From Verrucomicrobiota bacterium (GTDB lineage Bacteria; Verrucomicrobiota; Verrucomicrobiia; Opitutales; Opitutaceae), in assembly GCA_023428905.1 (NCBI GenBank), contig JAEYWP010000030.1, positions 62,001 to 126,000 on the forward strand: a stretch of 64,000 bases of DNA. The letters are read 5' to 3'. The stretch's first letter is position 1. Each line of letters opens with the position of its first letter. A model generated the notes under the pieces. The model was not told the origin of the DNA. It saw nothing but the letters and a program-made list of their open reading frames with translations, and made no database searches. Below, piece after piece: positions 18,319-27,700 of this stretch. A program made the position numbers and the translations under genes.

Positions 18319-18344
18319 AAAGGCCGGGCGAATGCCCGGCCTTT
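18319..18344. terminator. Bidirectional intrinsic terminator between prfB and eno
   Basis: Stem AAAGGCCGGGC / GCCCGGCCTTT with a GAAT loop, with an A-tract on the left and T-rich sequence on the right, lies between convergent prfB and eno. It can end transcripts from both sides. Confidence 0.88.
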
Positions 18345-18369
18345 GTTGTAAGTCTGAGGCGACGTTCCC

Positions 18370-19689
18370 TTACATCTTGCCGCCGTAGATCGCGTTTTCG
18401 CCGAGCTCTTCCTCGATGCGGAGGAGCTGGTTGTACTTCGCGACGCGGTCGGTGCGGCAGAGGGAACCGGTCTTGATCTGGCCGGCGTTGGTGGCGACAG
18501 CGATATCGGCGATCGTCACGTCCTCGGTCTCGCCCGAACGGTGCGAGATGACCGCGGTGTAGTTGGCCTCCTTGGCCATCTCGACGGCGTCGAGCGTCTC
18601 GGTGAGGGAGCCGATCTGGTTGACCTTGACGAGGATCGAGTTGGCGGTGCCGGTGTCGATGCCGCGCTTGAGGAACTGGGTGTTGGTGACGAACAGATCG
18701 TCGCCGACGAGCTGCACGCGGTCGCCGATGGCGACGGTGAGCTTCTTCCAGGTGTCCCAGTCACTCTCGGCGCAACCGTCCTCGATCGAGATGATCGGGT
18801 ACTTCGAGGTGAGTTCGCGGTAGAACTCCACCATCTCGTCGCCGGTGAGGACGCGACCGTCGGACTTCTTGAAGGTGTATTTCTTCGACTTCGCGTCGTA
18901 GAACTCGGACGAGGCGACGTCGAGGGCGAGGGCGATGTCCTTGTCGGCGCCGAGCTTGTAGCCCGCGTCCTTCACGGCCTGGGCAATGGCGTCGAGCGCG
19001 GCCACCGCGCTGTCGAGCTTCGGGGCAAAGCCGCCCTCGTCACCGACCGCGGTGGCGAGGCCCTTGGACTTGAGGACCTTCTTCAGCGAGTGGAAGACTT
19101 CGCAGCCCATCTGGAGGCCCTGCGAGAAGGACTTCGCGCCCACCGGCATGATCATGAATTCCTGGAAATCGATCGGGGCATCAGAGTGCGCGCCGCCGTT
19201 CATGATGTTCATCATCGGAACGGGGAGGACCTTCGCGTTCGGTCCGCCGAGGTAGCGATAGAGGGGCTGGCCGAGGGCGGCGGCGGCGGCGTGGGCCGTC
19301 GCGAGGGAAACGCCGAGGATGGCGTTGGCGCCGAGTTTCGACTTGGTGCTCGTGCCGTCGAGGGCGAGCATCAGCTTGTCGATCGCCACCTGGTGCGTCG
19401 CGTCCTGGCCGACGAGGGCGGGGGCGATGACCGACTTCACATTCGTCACTGCGGCGAGCACGCCCTTGCCGAGGTAGCGCTTCTTGCCGTCGACGCCCTT
19501 GGGCAGCGACTTGGCGGGAGCGGCGCCGTCGCGCAGTTCGAGGGCTTCGTGTTCACCGGTCGAAGCGCCGGAGGGAACGGCAGCGCGGCCGAGGTGGCCG
19601 GAAGCGAGTTTCACATCAACCTCGACCGTGGGATTGCCACGGGAGTCGATGATTTCACGAGCGGTGATCGCAGTGATCGTTGTATTCAT
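18370..19689 (-). CDS. eno: Enolase
   Basis: Glycolytic 2-phosphoglycerate dehydratase, 439 residues. It has AREIIDSRGNPTVEVDV at the N-terminus, the GASTGEHEALELRD loop, MMNIMNGGAHSDAPIDFQEF, the metal ligand region IEDGCAESDW, LVGDDLFVTN, the catalytic lysine in SILVKVNQIGSLTET and the signature SHRSGETED. The ATG at 19689 is chosen over an open frame to 19752 because the family starts there. No Shine-Dalgarno sequence is visible in the upstream 15 nt. Confidence 0.98.
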   Translation of the reverse strand: MNTTITAITAREIIDSRGNPTVEVDVKLASGHLGRAAVPSGASTGEHEALELRDGAAPAKSLPKGVDGKKRYLGKGVLAAVTNVKSVIAPALVGQDATHQVAIDKLMLALDGTSTKSKLGANAILGVSLATAHAAAAALGQPLYRYLGGPNAKVLPVPMMNIMNGGAHSDAPIDFQEFMIMPVGAKSFSQGLQMGCEVFHSLKKVLKSKGLATAVGDEGGFAPKLDSAVAALDAIAQAVKDAGYKLGADKDIALALDVASSEFYDAKSKKYTFKKSDGRVLTGDEMVEFYRELTSKYPIISIEDGCAESDWDTWKKLTVAIGDRVQLVGDDLFVTNTQFLKRGIDTGTANSILVKVNQIGSLTETLDAVEMAKEANYTAVISHRSGETEDVTIADIAVATNAGQIKTGSLCRTDRVAKYNQLLRIEEELGENAIYGGKM

Positions 19690-19800
19690 GGGAAAGAGGT
19701 GGGACGTGGAGACCCGAAGCAAAAATGACGTGCCTTCCGAGGGGAAGGCCAAAAGCGGGGGTGGCAGAATCTTGCCAATAAATGCGGATGACCAGTCGAC

Positions 19801-20820
19801 TCAGTGGGTGCCGAATCCAAGCCGGCGGGCGAGACGCTTCAAGGGTCCGGGGGGCGCGGGCCGAAGGCTGGGCGGGAGCTGGCCGAGGTGACCCCGGCTG
19901 GCGGCGAGGCGCAAGGGTGTCACGCCCTCGTAGTTGCGGACATTCAAGGCCTGCGGGGTGAGCAGGTGGGTGGGAATCTGATCCAAGTGTCCCTCGTGGG
20001 CCGCGGCGTGCAGCGGGGTGTCGCCGTGATCATTGCGCGTGAGCAGCAGGTCCCGCGTGAATTCGGATTGGGGGATAACGCTGAGCTGACCTGTCTCCGC
20101 GGCGGCGTGGATCACGGTGTAACCGGATTTGCTCGCGCGGGTCAGGTGATCGTGCGTCAGGAGCGCGCGTGGCAGGTGCACGAGGTGCCCGGCGATCGCG
20201 GCGGCGTGGAGCACGGTATCACCGGCGGTGGTGGTGGTCAGCAACGCCTCGCGGGCGAGCAATTCGCCCGGAAGCTGCGGCAGATTCCCATTGAGCGCGG
20301 CGACGTGGAAAACGGTTTCCCCACTGGCATTCTGGCGGGACAGGAGGGCGGGGAGGAGGAAGGCGCGGGGAAACCGATCAAGTGTCCCATTCTCCGCCGC
20401 CTCGTGGAGCAGAGTGTTGCCCAGATCAGTGGTGCTGGACACCACCGCCTCGTTGAGCAGCCCGGCCGGGAGCTGGTTGAGATGGCCGTGCGCAGCGGCC
20501 ATGTGAAAGACGGTGAAACCGGAGTTGCTCCGGGTGGCGAGCGTCCCCGCGGTCAGTATCTCCGCCGGCACCTGGTCGAGGTGACCGCCCACGGCAGCGT
20601 GGTGCAGCGGCGTGTAACCGGAATCGTTTCTGAGCAACAGCGTGTCCTCCGTCAGAGCTCCCTGGGGAAGAAGGGGGAGCCGCCCGTAGCGGGCTGCGAT
20701 GTGGAGGGCGGTCGTGCCCGCGGCATTACGCGCCACCAGGCTGTCCGCGGTCAGGCGCGCGGCCTCGATCGGGGTGAAGGTGCCGTCGCGCAGGGCGGCA
20801 TGGAGGGCTTCAACCGTCAT
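19801..20820 (-). CDS. Ankyrin-repeat protein with regular 33-34 residue units
   Basis: A 339-residue protein built from about eight to nine tandem units. Each has an ankyrin core (for example TPLHHAAVGGHL) followed by a unit-specific Q[LVI]P..[LI]LT...L..RN segment, so LP-type turns recur with the same period. No signal peptide or membrane helix is visible, and the C-terminus is basic (PLKRLARRLGFGTH). Likely a protein-binding scaffold; partner unknown. It is divergent from the receiver-protein gene by 108 bp, which may be a clue to joint function. Confidence 0.85.
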   Translation of the reverse strand: MTVEALHAALRDGTFTPIEAARLTADSLVARNAAGTTALHIAARYGRLPLLPQGALTEDTLLLRNDSGYTPLHHAAVGGHLDQVPAEILTAGTLATRSNSGFTVFHMAAAHGHLNQLPAGLLNEAVVSSTTDLGNTLLHEAAENGTLDRFPRAFLLPALLSRQNASGETVFHVAALNGNLPQLPGELLAREALLTTTTAGDTVLHAAAIAGHLVHLPRALLTHDHLTRASKSGYTVIHAAAETGQLSVIPQSEFTRDLLLTRNDHGDTPLHAAAHEGHLDQIPTHLLTPQALNVRNYEGVTPLRLAASRGHLGQLPPSLRPAPPGPLKRLARRLGFGTH

Positions 20821-20928
20821 GGGAGTTCACAACGTTCTTTCCGCGCGCTGGCGAAGCAATGCAAATTATGGACTCTGCTGGCGGAATTCCGTTTGCCAAC
20901 GCACCGTTGGAAAACACGCTTGCGCAAC

Positions 20929-21360
20929 ATGAAAGCAGACGGAGCACCGCAGGTTGCGTCTTCCGAACACCCCCAGGACGCGATCCTTCTCGTCGATGAC
21001 GAGCAGGCCCTGCTGGACGCCTTCAGGCATGCACTGTCGACCCGGTTTGAGGTGGCCACGGCCACCTCGTCGCGCGAGGCGGAATTCCTGCTGCACAAAC
21101 GCGCCTTCAAGGTGGTGGTGGCCGATCACCTGATGCCTGGAGGCAACGGGATGAGTTTTCTCGTGCGCTGCCGCGAGGAACACCCGCACATGCAGCGCAT
21201 CCTGGTGACCGGCTACATGAAACCGGAGATGCTGCTGCGCAGCGTGAACGAGGCCGCGCTTTACCGTTACCTGCTGAAGCCAGTGCAGATTCCCGATCTC
21301 CTGAAGGTCGTGCAGGACGCGGTCCGCGCCCACGACCAGTCGGTCAAATCAGCCGGTTGA
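20929..21360 (+). CDS. Stand-alone response regulator receiver protein
   Basis: A 143-residue single receiver domain: acidic pair in AILLVDDEQALLDAF, phosphoacceptor aspartate in VVVADHLMPGGNGM, and the conserved lysine in YRYLLKPVQIPDLL. It resembles the receiver of RpfG/HD-GYP-type regulators but has no output domain. The ATG at 20929 starts about 15 residues before the domain. It ends convergently over the last 12 bp of trmL. Confidence 0.9.
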   Translation: MKADGAPQVASSEHPQDAILLVDDEQALLDAFRHALSTRFEVATATSSREAEFLLHKRAFKVVVADHLMPGGNGMSFLVRCREEHPHMQRILVTGYMKPEMLLRSVNEAALYRYLLKPVQIPDLLKVVQDAVRAHDQSVKSAG

Positions 21361-21825
21361 GCGGCGGAGCAGCCCCGTCTGCCGCAGCGCTTCATAACAG
21401 GCGATTCCGGCCGCGGTGCTCAGGTTGAGGGAACGCAGGGTGGCATCGGCGTGCGGGATGGTGACGCGGCCTCCGTCGGCGAACTGTTCATGAAGCCAGG
21501 CCGGCGCGCCCGAACCCTCGTTGCCAAAGACCAGACCGTCGCCATCCGTGTAACTGACATCCCAATACGAAGTGGCGGCCTTGGTGGTGAAGAGCCAGAG
21601 CCGGCGGGGGGCCGCGGGGCTGCGGCGAAACGCGTCCCAATCCTCGTGATGGTGGACGTCCAGCGAATACCAGTAGTCCATCCCGGCGCGGCGCAGGTGC
21701 CGGTCGGTGATGGTGAAGCCGAGCGGATGGATGAGGTGCAGCCGCGAGCGCGTCAGGGCGCACATCCGCCCGATGTTGCCTGTGTTCTGGGGGATCTCGG
21801 GCTGGAAGAGGACAAGGTGGATCAC
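21349..21825 (-). CDS. trmL: tRNA (cytidine/uridine-2'-O)-methyltransferase TrmL
   Basis: SPOUT methyltransferase that modifies the wobble base of tRNA-Leu. The 158 residues show the start HLVLFQPEIPQNTGNIGR, LHLIHPLGF, the knot motif LVFGNEGSGAP and the SAM-site IPHADATLRSLNLSTAAGI. GTG start at 21825. It precedes no close gene but lies 41 bp downstream of thrH on the same strand. Confidence 0.93.
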   Translation of the reverse strand: MIHLVLFQPEIPQNTGNIGRMCALTRSRLHLIHPLGFTITDRHLRRAGMDYWYSLDVHHHEDWDAFRRSPAAPRRLWLFTTKAATSYWDVSYTDGDGLVFGNEGSGAPAWLHEQFADGGRVTIPHADATLRSLNLSTAAGIACYEALRQTGLLRRSTG

Positions 21826-21866
21826 GGGCAGGGAACGGGCGGCACGCGTCCGCTGTGTGGCGTGGC

Positions 21867-22475
21867 TTACTCCAGTTCAGTGCGAATCCGCTCCAGCAGC
21901 GTCTCGTAGCGGTCGTAGGCGGTGAACTGGGGAAACTGCGCGCGGATGTTGTCGGGGGCGTGAAAAAGCAGTCCGACCTCCGCCTGGCCGAGCATGGCGG
22001 TGTCGTTGAACGAGTCCCCGGCGGCGATCACGCGGTAGTTCATCCCCTGGAGGGCGGCCACGGCTTTTTTCTTCTGGTCGGCGATCCGTATTTGATAACC
22101 GGTGACGCGGTCGTTTTCGACCATCAGCCGATGGCAGAGCAGGGTGGGCCAGTTGAGCTGGTCCATCAGGGGCGCGGCAAACTGCTCGAAGGTGTCCGAG
22201 AGGATCAGCACCTGGGTGAGGCGCCGGAGTTCGTCGAGGAAAACGCGCGCACCGTCGAGGGGACGAAGGGTCGCGATCACCGCCTGGATGTCGGAAAGGG
22301 TGAGCTGGTGCTGGTCGAGAATGCGCAGGCGCCCCTGCATCAGCTTGTCGTAGTCGGGCTCGTCGCGGGTCGTCCGGCGCAGCTCGGAGATCCCGGTCTT
22401 CTCCGCCACGGCAATCCAGATTTCAGGCGTGAGCACGCCTTCCATGTCGAGGGTGACGATCGCTTGTTTTTTCAC
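21867..22475 (-). CDS. thrH: ThrH: phosphoserine phosphatase / homoserine phosphotransferase
   Basis: HAD-superfamily protein, 202 residues, very close in sequence to Pseudomonas ThrH: LDMEGVLTPEIWIAVAEKTG, TTRDEPDYDKLM, RLRILDQHQLTLSDIQ, LILSDTFEQF, LCHRL and VIAAGDSFNDTAML. The nucleophile is the aspartate in LDMEG. It dephosphorylates phosphoserine and can move the phosphate to homoserine. GTG start at 22475, 46 bp after smpB on the same strand. Confidence 0.92.
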   Translation of the reverse strand: MKKQAIVTLDMEGVLTPEIWIAVAEKTGISELRRTTRDEPDYDKLMQGRLRILDQHQLTLSDIQAVIATLRPLDGARVFLDELRRLTQVLILSDTFEQFAAPLMDQLNWPTLLCHRLMVENDRVTGYQIRIADQKKKAVAALQGMNYRVIAAGDSFNDTAMLGQAEVGLLFHAPDNIRAQFPQFTAYDRYETLLERIRTELE

Positions 22476-22521
22476 TCGGCGGACGAGTGTTGGAAGAAAC
22501 CCGCGGCTGTCCAGCGCGCCC

Positions 22522-22995
22522 TCAGCGGCGCGACTTCATCGCCTTGTCGATCTCCCGGTCCTGGACCTTCTTTTTGAGGTCCTCACGCTTGTCGTAGGTC
22601 TTCTTGCCGATGCAAAGCGCGACCTGGACCTTCACCAACGCACCCTCGAAGTACATCCTCAGGGGGATGAGGGACCGTCCGCTGACCTGCATCTCCTGGA
22701 TGATTTTCCGGATCTGGTGCCGGTGGAGCAGGAGTTTTCGGATACGCTTGGCATCGTGGTTGTAGATGTTGCCGAAGGCGTATTCCTCGATGTGGGCGTT
22801 GTGCAGCCACAGCTCGCCTTTTTCCACGCGGCCGAAGGCGTCATTGATCTGGGCGCGGCCCGCGCGGATCGATTTTACCTCGGTGCCCTTGAGCTGGATG
22901 CCCGCCTCAAAGGTCTCCTCCACCGAATAATCGCGGTGCGCCTTGGCATTGCGAATCTCGGAATAACGCGCGGGATCTTTCTTTTGAGCGGACAT
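22522..22995 (-). CDS. smpB: SsrA-binding protein SmpB
   Basis: Partner of tmRNA in rescue of stalled ribosomes. The 157 residues include RNAKAHRDYSVEETFEAGI, LKGTEVKSIRAG, ELWLHNAHI, RKLLLHRHQI and the basic C-terminal tail KKTYDKREDLKKKVQDREI. The family is typically 150-160 residues. It is upstream of thrH on the same strand. The tmRNA gene is not in the window. Confidence 0.97.
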   Translation of the reverse strand: MSAQKKDPARYSEIRNAKAHRDYSVEETFEAGIQLKGTEVKSIRAGRAQINDAFGRVEKGELWLHNAHIEEYAFGNIYNHDAKRIRKLLLHRHQIRKIIQEMQVSGRSLIPLRMYFEGALVKVQVALCIGKKTYDKREDLKKKVQDREIDKAMKSRR

Positions 22996-23093
22996 GGGTG
23001 AATGCGGGCTGACCTTGCCCAGAGTGGCACACCCCGGGACCCATCGCGAACGAATTACCGCCGGCTTCCCGTGGGGACGCCGGGGAGGGCGAC

Positions 23094-23294
23094 TCAGTTG
23101 TCGCCCGTCTCGAAGCTGATCTTGCCGTCGATGATCTCGCGCAGCGCCACGTCCTCTGAGGAAAGTTTTTCGAGGGACTCAACCAGCGGGCGGCTTCCGC
23201 GCCGGAGCTGCTTCACGCGGCGGGAAACCACGTTGATCAGGAGGTTGGCGTCGGGAATGACCTTGAGCGCTTCTTTGAGATAATCGTCTCGCAT
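23094..23294 (-). CDS. rpoZ: RNA polymerase omega subunit
   Basis: Small subunit (66 residues) that helps assemble RNA polymerase. The block NLLINVVSRRVKQLRRGSRP, then LSSEDVALREIIDGKI, is the omega core (bind-to-beta' helix and EDIALREI-like motif). The ATG at 23294 starts MRDDYLKEALK; the open frame to 23339 adds residues unlike the family. It is divergent from cutA and 99 bp upstream of smpB. Confidence 0.88.
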   Translation of the reverse strand: MRDDYLKEALKVIPDANLLINVVSRRVKQLRRGSRPLVESLEKLSSEDVALREIIDGKISFETGDN

Positions 23295-23406
23295 GGCTAG
23301 GCGGGTTGTCGTCGATGAAACCGGAAAGGCCACAGGCACGCCGGAACCCCGTCAAGGGCAATCTTGCCGGCTTGCCTCCGCCGGTAAGCGGGGGGAGTGG
23401 TGAGGA

Positions 23407-23730
23407 ATGTTGCTGATTGGATGGACGACAGTTGCGACGGAAGCGGAAGCCCGCCGGCTGGCCGAGGCCTGGGTGGATCCGGGGCTCGCCGCCTGCGTGC
23501 AGATCGAAGGGCCGATTCGGTCCCTTTACCGCTGGGAAGGGAAGCTTGAGGTGGCCGACGAATACCGCTTGATGGTGAAGTTCACGCCCGAACGCGCCTC
23601 CGCGGTGGAAGCCTGCCTTGAACGCCTGCATCCCTACACCACGCCGGAATGGGTCGTGGTGCGCGCCGAAAAGGTCGCAGAAAAATACTTGTCATGGGCG
23701 CGGTCGAACTCTAGCTCTGCGCCCCTTTAG
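23407..23730 (+). CDS. cutA: CutA1 divalent-ion tolerance protein
   Basis: A 107-residue small trimeric protein with GWTTVATEAEARRLAEAWV, LAACVQIEGPIRSLYRWEGK, VADEYRLMVKF and HPYTTPEWVVV, all characteristic of CutA1. A GAGG lies just before the ATG. The physiological role of the family remains disputed. Confidence 0.93.
   Translation: MLLIGWTTVATEAEARRLAEAWVDPGLAACVQIEGPIRSLYRWEGKLEVADEYRLMVKFTPERASAVEACLERLHPYTTPEWVVVRAEKVAEKYLSWARSNSSSAPL
23689..23717 (+). promoter_or_regulatory. Putative promoter of the small basic protein gene
   Basis: TTGTCA (23689-23694), a 17-nt spacer and TAGCTC (23712-23717) lie inside the cutA 3' end, 40 nt before the start of the small basic protein gene. The -35 box matches five of six consensus bases; the -10 box is weak. 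Inference only. Confidence 0.35.
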
Positions 23731-23757
23731 CACCTTACTTTCGAATTTCCAAAAGCC

Positions 23758-23913
23758 ATGTCGCAGCACAAAAGCCTCCAGGGATCCAGTGGTATCGTCA
23801 TCAAGCGCAACGTCTTGAAGCGTTTCGAGCGCGTCGACCTGCTCAAGAAGCGCGGTCAGTGGAAGTCCGGGGACCGTGTGCAGGGCCTGCGCAAGACGAA
23901 GCCCGACGTCTAA
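23758..23913 (+). CDS. Small basic protein of Verrucomicrobia/Chlamydiae type
   Basis: A 51-residue, strongly basic protein beginning MSQHKSLQGSSGIVIKRN, with central RNVLKRFERVDLLKKRG and the tail VQGLRKTKPDV. I recall this as a short conserved family of Verrucomicrobia and Chlamydiae (small basic protein, TIGR04137), thought to be ribosome- or RNA-associated, but function is not proven. It is below usual ORF length cut-offs. Its own strong terminator 17 bp downstream and a possible promoter in cutA suggest a single, well-expressed transcript. Confidence 0.85.
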   Translation: MSQHKSLQGSSGIVIKRNVLKRFERVDLLKKRGQWKSGDRVQGLRKTKPDV

Positions 23914-23930
23914 GACTTTCCTCTTTTCAA

Positions 23931-23963
23931 CTCCAGGCAGGCAGTTTCGACTGCCTGCCTTTT
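23931..23963 (+). terminator. Intrinsic terminator after the small basic protein gene
   Basis: AGGCAGGCAGT / ACTGCCTGCCT stem with a short TTCG loop, followed by a run of T residues (TTTTTGTTTT). Strong rho-independent terminator on the plus strand. Confidence 0.9.
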
Positions 23964-24000
23964 TGTTTTCTGCCGTCCGCACCGTCACGCCGCCCTTCCC

Positions 24001-24669
24001 ATGTTCGAACTCGCGAAGAAGCTCATCGATTTTATCCTCCATATCGACGTCCACCTGGCGGAGATCATCAGCCAGTACGGTATCTGGACGTACGCGGTGC
24101 TGTTCGGGATCATCTTTGCCGAGACCGGGCTGGTCATCACCCCTTTTCTTCCGGGTGACTCCCTCCTCTTTGCCGCGGGGGCTTTCTGCGCAAAACCGGA
24201 AACAGGTCTGAATGTTCACCTGATGGCCGTGTTGCTGTGGTTGGCCGCCATCCTGGGCGATACCGTAAACTATTGGGTCGGAGCCAAGGTGGGGCCGGCG
24301 GTGTTTAGCCGGGAAGATTCAATCTTCCTGCGAAAGAAGCACCTGGAACGCGCCCATGGGTTTTTCGAGCGTTATGGCGGTCGCGCCATCATCCTCGCCC
24401 GCTTCGTGCCGATCGTCCGCACCTTCGTCCCGTTTGTCGCCGGTGTGGGCAGCATGACCTACAGCCGCTTTATCGTGTACAACATTGTCGGCGGTTTCGT
24501 GTGGATCTATTTCTTCACCTACGCGGGGTACTTCTTTGGCGCGCAGCCGTTCATCCAGAAGAACTTCAAGCTGGTCATCCTCGCCATCATCTTTCTCTCC
24601 GTCCTCCCGATCGTCTTCGAATTCGTACGGGCCCGCCGCGAGGTGAAAGCCACGCCGCCCCTCGTCTAA
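24001..24669 (+). CDS. DedA family membrane protein
   Basis: Integral membrane protein (222 residues) of the DedA/SNARE-associated (VTT) family, implicated in lipid carrier or phospholipid transport and membrane homeostasis. Key blocks: IIFAETGLVITPFLPGDSLL, AAILGDTVNYWVGAKVG, the FERYGGRAIILARFVPIVRT stretch with essential arginines, and FVAGVGSMTYSRF. Four to five hydrophobic segments are evident. It stands alone, with no close operon partner. Confidence 0.93.
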   Translation: MFELAKKLIDFILHIDVHLAEIISQYGIWTYAVLFGIIFAETGLVITPFLPGDSLLFAAGAFCAKPETGLNVHLMAVLLWLAAILGDTVNYWVGAKVGPAVFSREDSIFLRKKHLERAHGFFERYGGRAIILARFVPIVRTFVPFVAGVGSMTYSRFIVYNIVGGFVWIYFFTYAGYFFGAQPFIQKNFKLVILAIIFLSVLPIVFEFVRARREVKATPPLV

Positions 24670-24780
24670 GCTCCCCGTCGCCGCGCCTGGTCGGCGCGAT
24701 CGGGTGGGGGAGTCGAGGGCACTAACGGGCAAAAATCCGGAGGTGACGACCCCGCGTGAGCTGGGCAACGTCCTCAATTA

Positions 24781-27700
24781 GTGGCGAATTGGGACGATAT
24801 TCCCCTGGCTGTGCCAACCTTTAGCGTCCGCTGCCTCGGTCTTGCCCTGATGCGCGCTCTGCTCGTGCTGGCCGCGGGAGGGCCCGCGGGCGAGACGTGC
24901 GTGGCACGCGCCTGGGCTTCCTCCACATCACCTGTCGAGGCGGCTGCTGGTCCCACGCGTGCTTTTCCCATCCGGGGCATGCCCCCGGCCCGGACGTACG
25001 GCTTTGAGGAAATCGGCAATGTCTCGCCGGGCGTGCGATTGAGTGCCGACGCCCTCGGTAGACTCCTGGTGGTGCGTGAGGGTAACCTGACCGTTTTCGA
25101 CGACAAGAACTGGTCGAACGTGATGGATCAGTCGGACGTGAACCGCAACCTGCGGCAAGTGGTCCTGGGCCGGGATGGCCGGATGTACTGCGGCGGTTCA
25201 GGGGCGTGGGGTTGGCTCGGCTATCGCGACGACGGCCTGGTATCCGTCCACTCGATGCGGCCCGAGACCTATCCGGACTGGGTCACCAACTGCACCTTCG
25301 ATCAGATTATCACCACGCCGCGTGGCGTCGCTTTCGGCGGCAGTGCAGGGATCGTCTTTCACGATCAGACCACCTCCGCTGCGGCCTTTCACGCCGCACC
25401 CGATTCGGTCTGCTTTTTCGCCATCGGCGATACCGTCTTTCTTTCCTCCTACCGGCTGGGGGTCTGCCGCCTCGACACGCGGAGCGGGACCTTCACCAAA
25501 CCCGCCGCCGGGGTTGTCCGCGAGGAGTTGATCGAATGCGCCACACCCTGGGACGAGACCCGTGCCCTGGTCGCGACCTTCAAGCGGGCGCTCGCCCTGT
25601 ATGATGGAAACACCTACACACCGTGGCCCACCGAGATTGATTCACTGCTTCAGGCCGGAGTGATCGATCTGGAGCGGCTTGACGGAGGGCTCGTTGCCCT
25701 GGTCCTGCGCGGCATGGGCCTTTATATCCTCGACTCCGGGGGGCGGGTGGTGCGCGCGATCTCCGATGACCTGTTTCCAGGCGTGGTCGACATTCGGATG
25801 GGCGAGCCCGGCGTGATCTGGGTCTCGTCTGCGATTGGGGTGACCAAACTGCACTACCGCTCGCCGGTAGGCATCTTCGACCACCGCGCCGGCCTTAAGC
25901 TCAACTGGCCCCAGGTCTTTTCCTTCGAGGGGCGCATCCACGTGGTTTCAGAAGGCAGGGTTTTCCAGGCCCAGCCGGGAAAGCCGGGCGCGGTGACCCA
26001 TTTCGAGCCGATCGAGATTCCTCTCTCTGATGGCATCTGGACGGCCCTGGGCACGCCGCACGGAATGCTGCTGGGCAACGCCCACGGTTTGTATCACCGC
26101 ACGGACGACGGTCGAATCACCCAGGTGCTCGACGGCTTCAATATCAACCGCCTGGTGGCGGCGGATGCGGCAGGAACCACCTGTATCGCGCTGGGGGCGT
26201 CCCGGCTGGCGGGGGTGCGCTGGAACGGGGAGCGCTGGGAGGAACATGTCGAGCGACTGCCCGGAATTGGTTACGCCTCGGTGGTGGTCTCGTCCGAACC
26301 GGGGTCCGTGTGGTTCGAGATGGGCATCAACCGGGTCGGGCATGTCACCCTGCAGGACGGCACCCTGAAGGCGGAGGTCGTCACCACCTTTCCCTGGGCG
26401 GCCCCCCAATGGGTGAACATCGGCGCGGTGGGTTCCCACATCGTATTTACTGACGGGTATGCCCGCAGCTTTTACGACGAGCGCTCCGACCGCTTTGTCG
26501 ACGCCCCCGCCCTGCACGCCCTCCTGGAGAGAACGCCGTTTCCGGCCCTGCGCCCCAGGCAGGACGACACCGGCACCATATGGGTGCCCCACGCCCACGG
26601 GATCTACCGGCTGATCCCGGATGGCGATTCCCACCGGGTGGACACCACCACGTATTCGGTCATTCGCGACAGTTATCCCACCCTGGAACTCGTCGATGGA
26701 TCCGACGTCTGGATACGCTCGGCCCGGCTGCTCCAGCACGTCGAGAAGACCGAGACGGAGGTGGCGCCCCGGGAGCCCCGGCCGGTCCTCGCGCGCGTGA
26801 CCGATTCGCGGCGCAACCGCGACATCTACCATGCGATCCAGGGGGGAGACGCCGCCCTGCGGGCCATTCCGTACCAGAGCAACAGCCTGCATTTCCATTT
26901 TTTCCCCGGCACCTACGCCCAACTGAGGACCCTCAGTTACCAGTTTCGTCTGGAGGGGTATTCGAACGAGTGGTCCGTGCCCATGACCGACCCGGTCATC
27001 AGCCTGACCAGCCTTCGGGAAGGGGACTACCGGATGAACGTCCGTTTGATGGACACGGCGGGACAGGTGGGCGAACCGATCACGTTCGGCTTTACCATCC
27101 TGCCTCCGGTTTACCGCACCTGGTACGCATATCTGGCCTACACCCTGGTCTGCGCCGGGATCCTGCTGGCGGGCGGCCGCTGGCTTCTCCGGCGGGCGAG
27201 GAATCGCAACACGCAGCTCGAATCCCTGGTGCAGGCGCGTACCCGGGAGCTGGATGCGACCAACACGCGATTGCGCGCCTCGGTGGTGGAGGCCCAGCAG
27301 GCCGCGCAGGCCAAGAGCCGTTTCCTCGCCAACATGTCGCATGAGATCCGGACCCCGATGAACGGGGTGATCGGCATGAGCAATCTTCTGCTCGAGACGC
27401 GCCTCCAGCCGGAGCAAAAGGAGTTCGCCCGCACCATTCGGAACAGCGCCGAGGGGCTGCTCGCCGTTCTCAATGACATTCTCGATTTCTCAAAGATCGA
27501 GGCGGGCAAGCTCAGTTTGGAGGAGGTGCCGTTCAGCGTGCGCGAGACGGTGGAAGAATGCCTCGAGGTTCTATCGCTCCGGGCGGCGGACAAACGTGTG
27601 GAGCTGGCCGCGTTCTTCCCTCCCGGGATGCCGGAGCGGGTAGTCGGGGACGGCGGCAGATTGCGGCAGGTCCTGCTCAACCTGATAGGCAATGCGGTGA

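Noticed and set aside
25948..27417. 489-codon open frame on the minus strand
   Set aside because: Antisense to the hybrid kinase, which has clear domain motifs; this frame has none.
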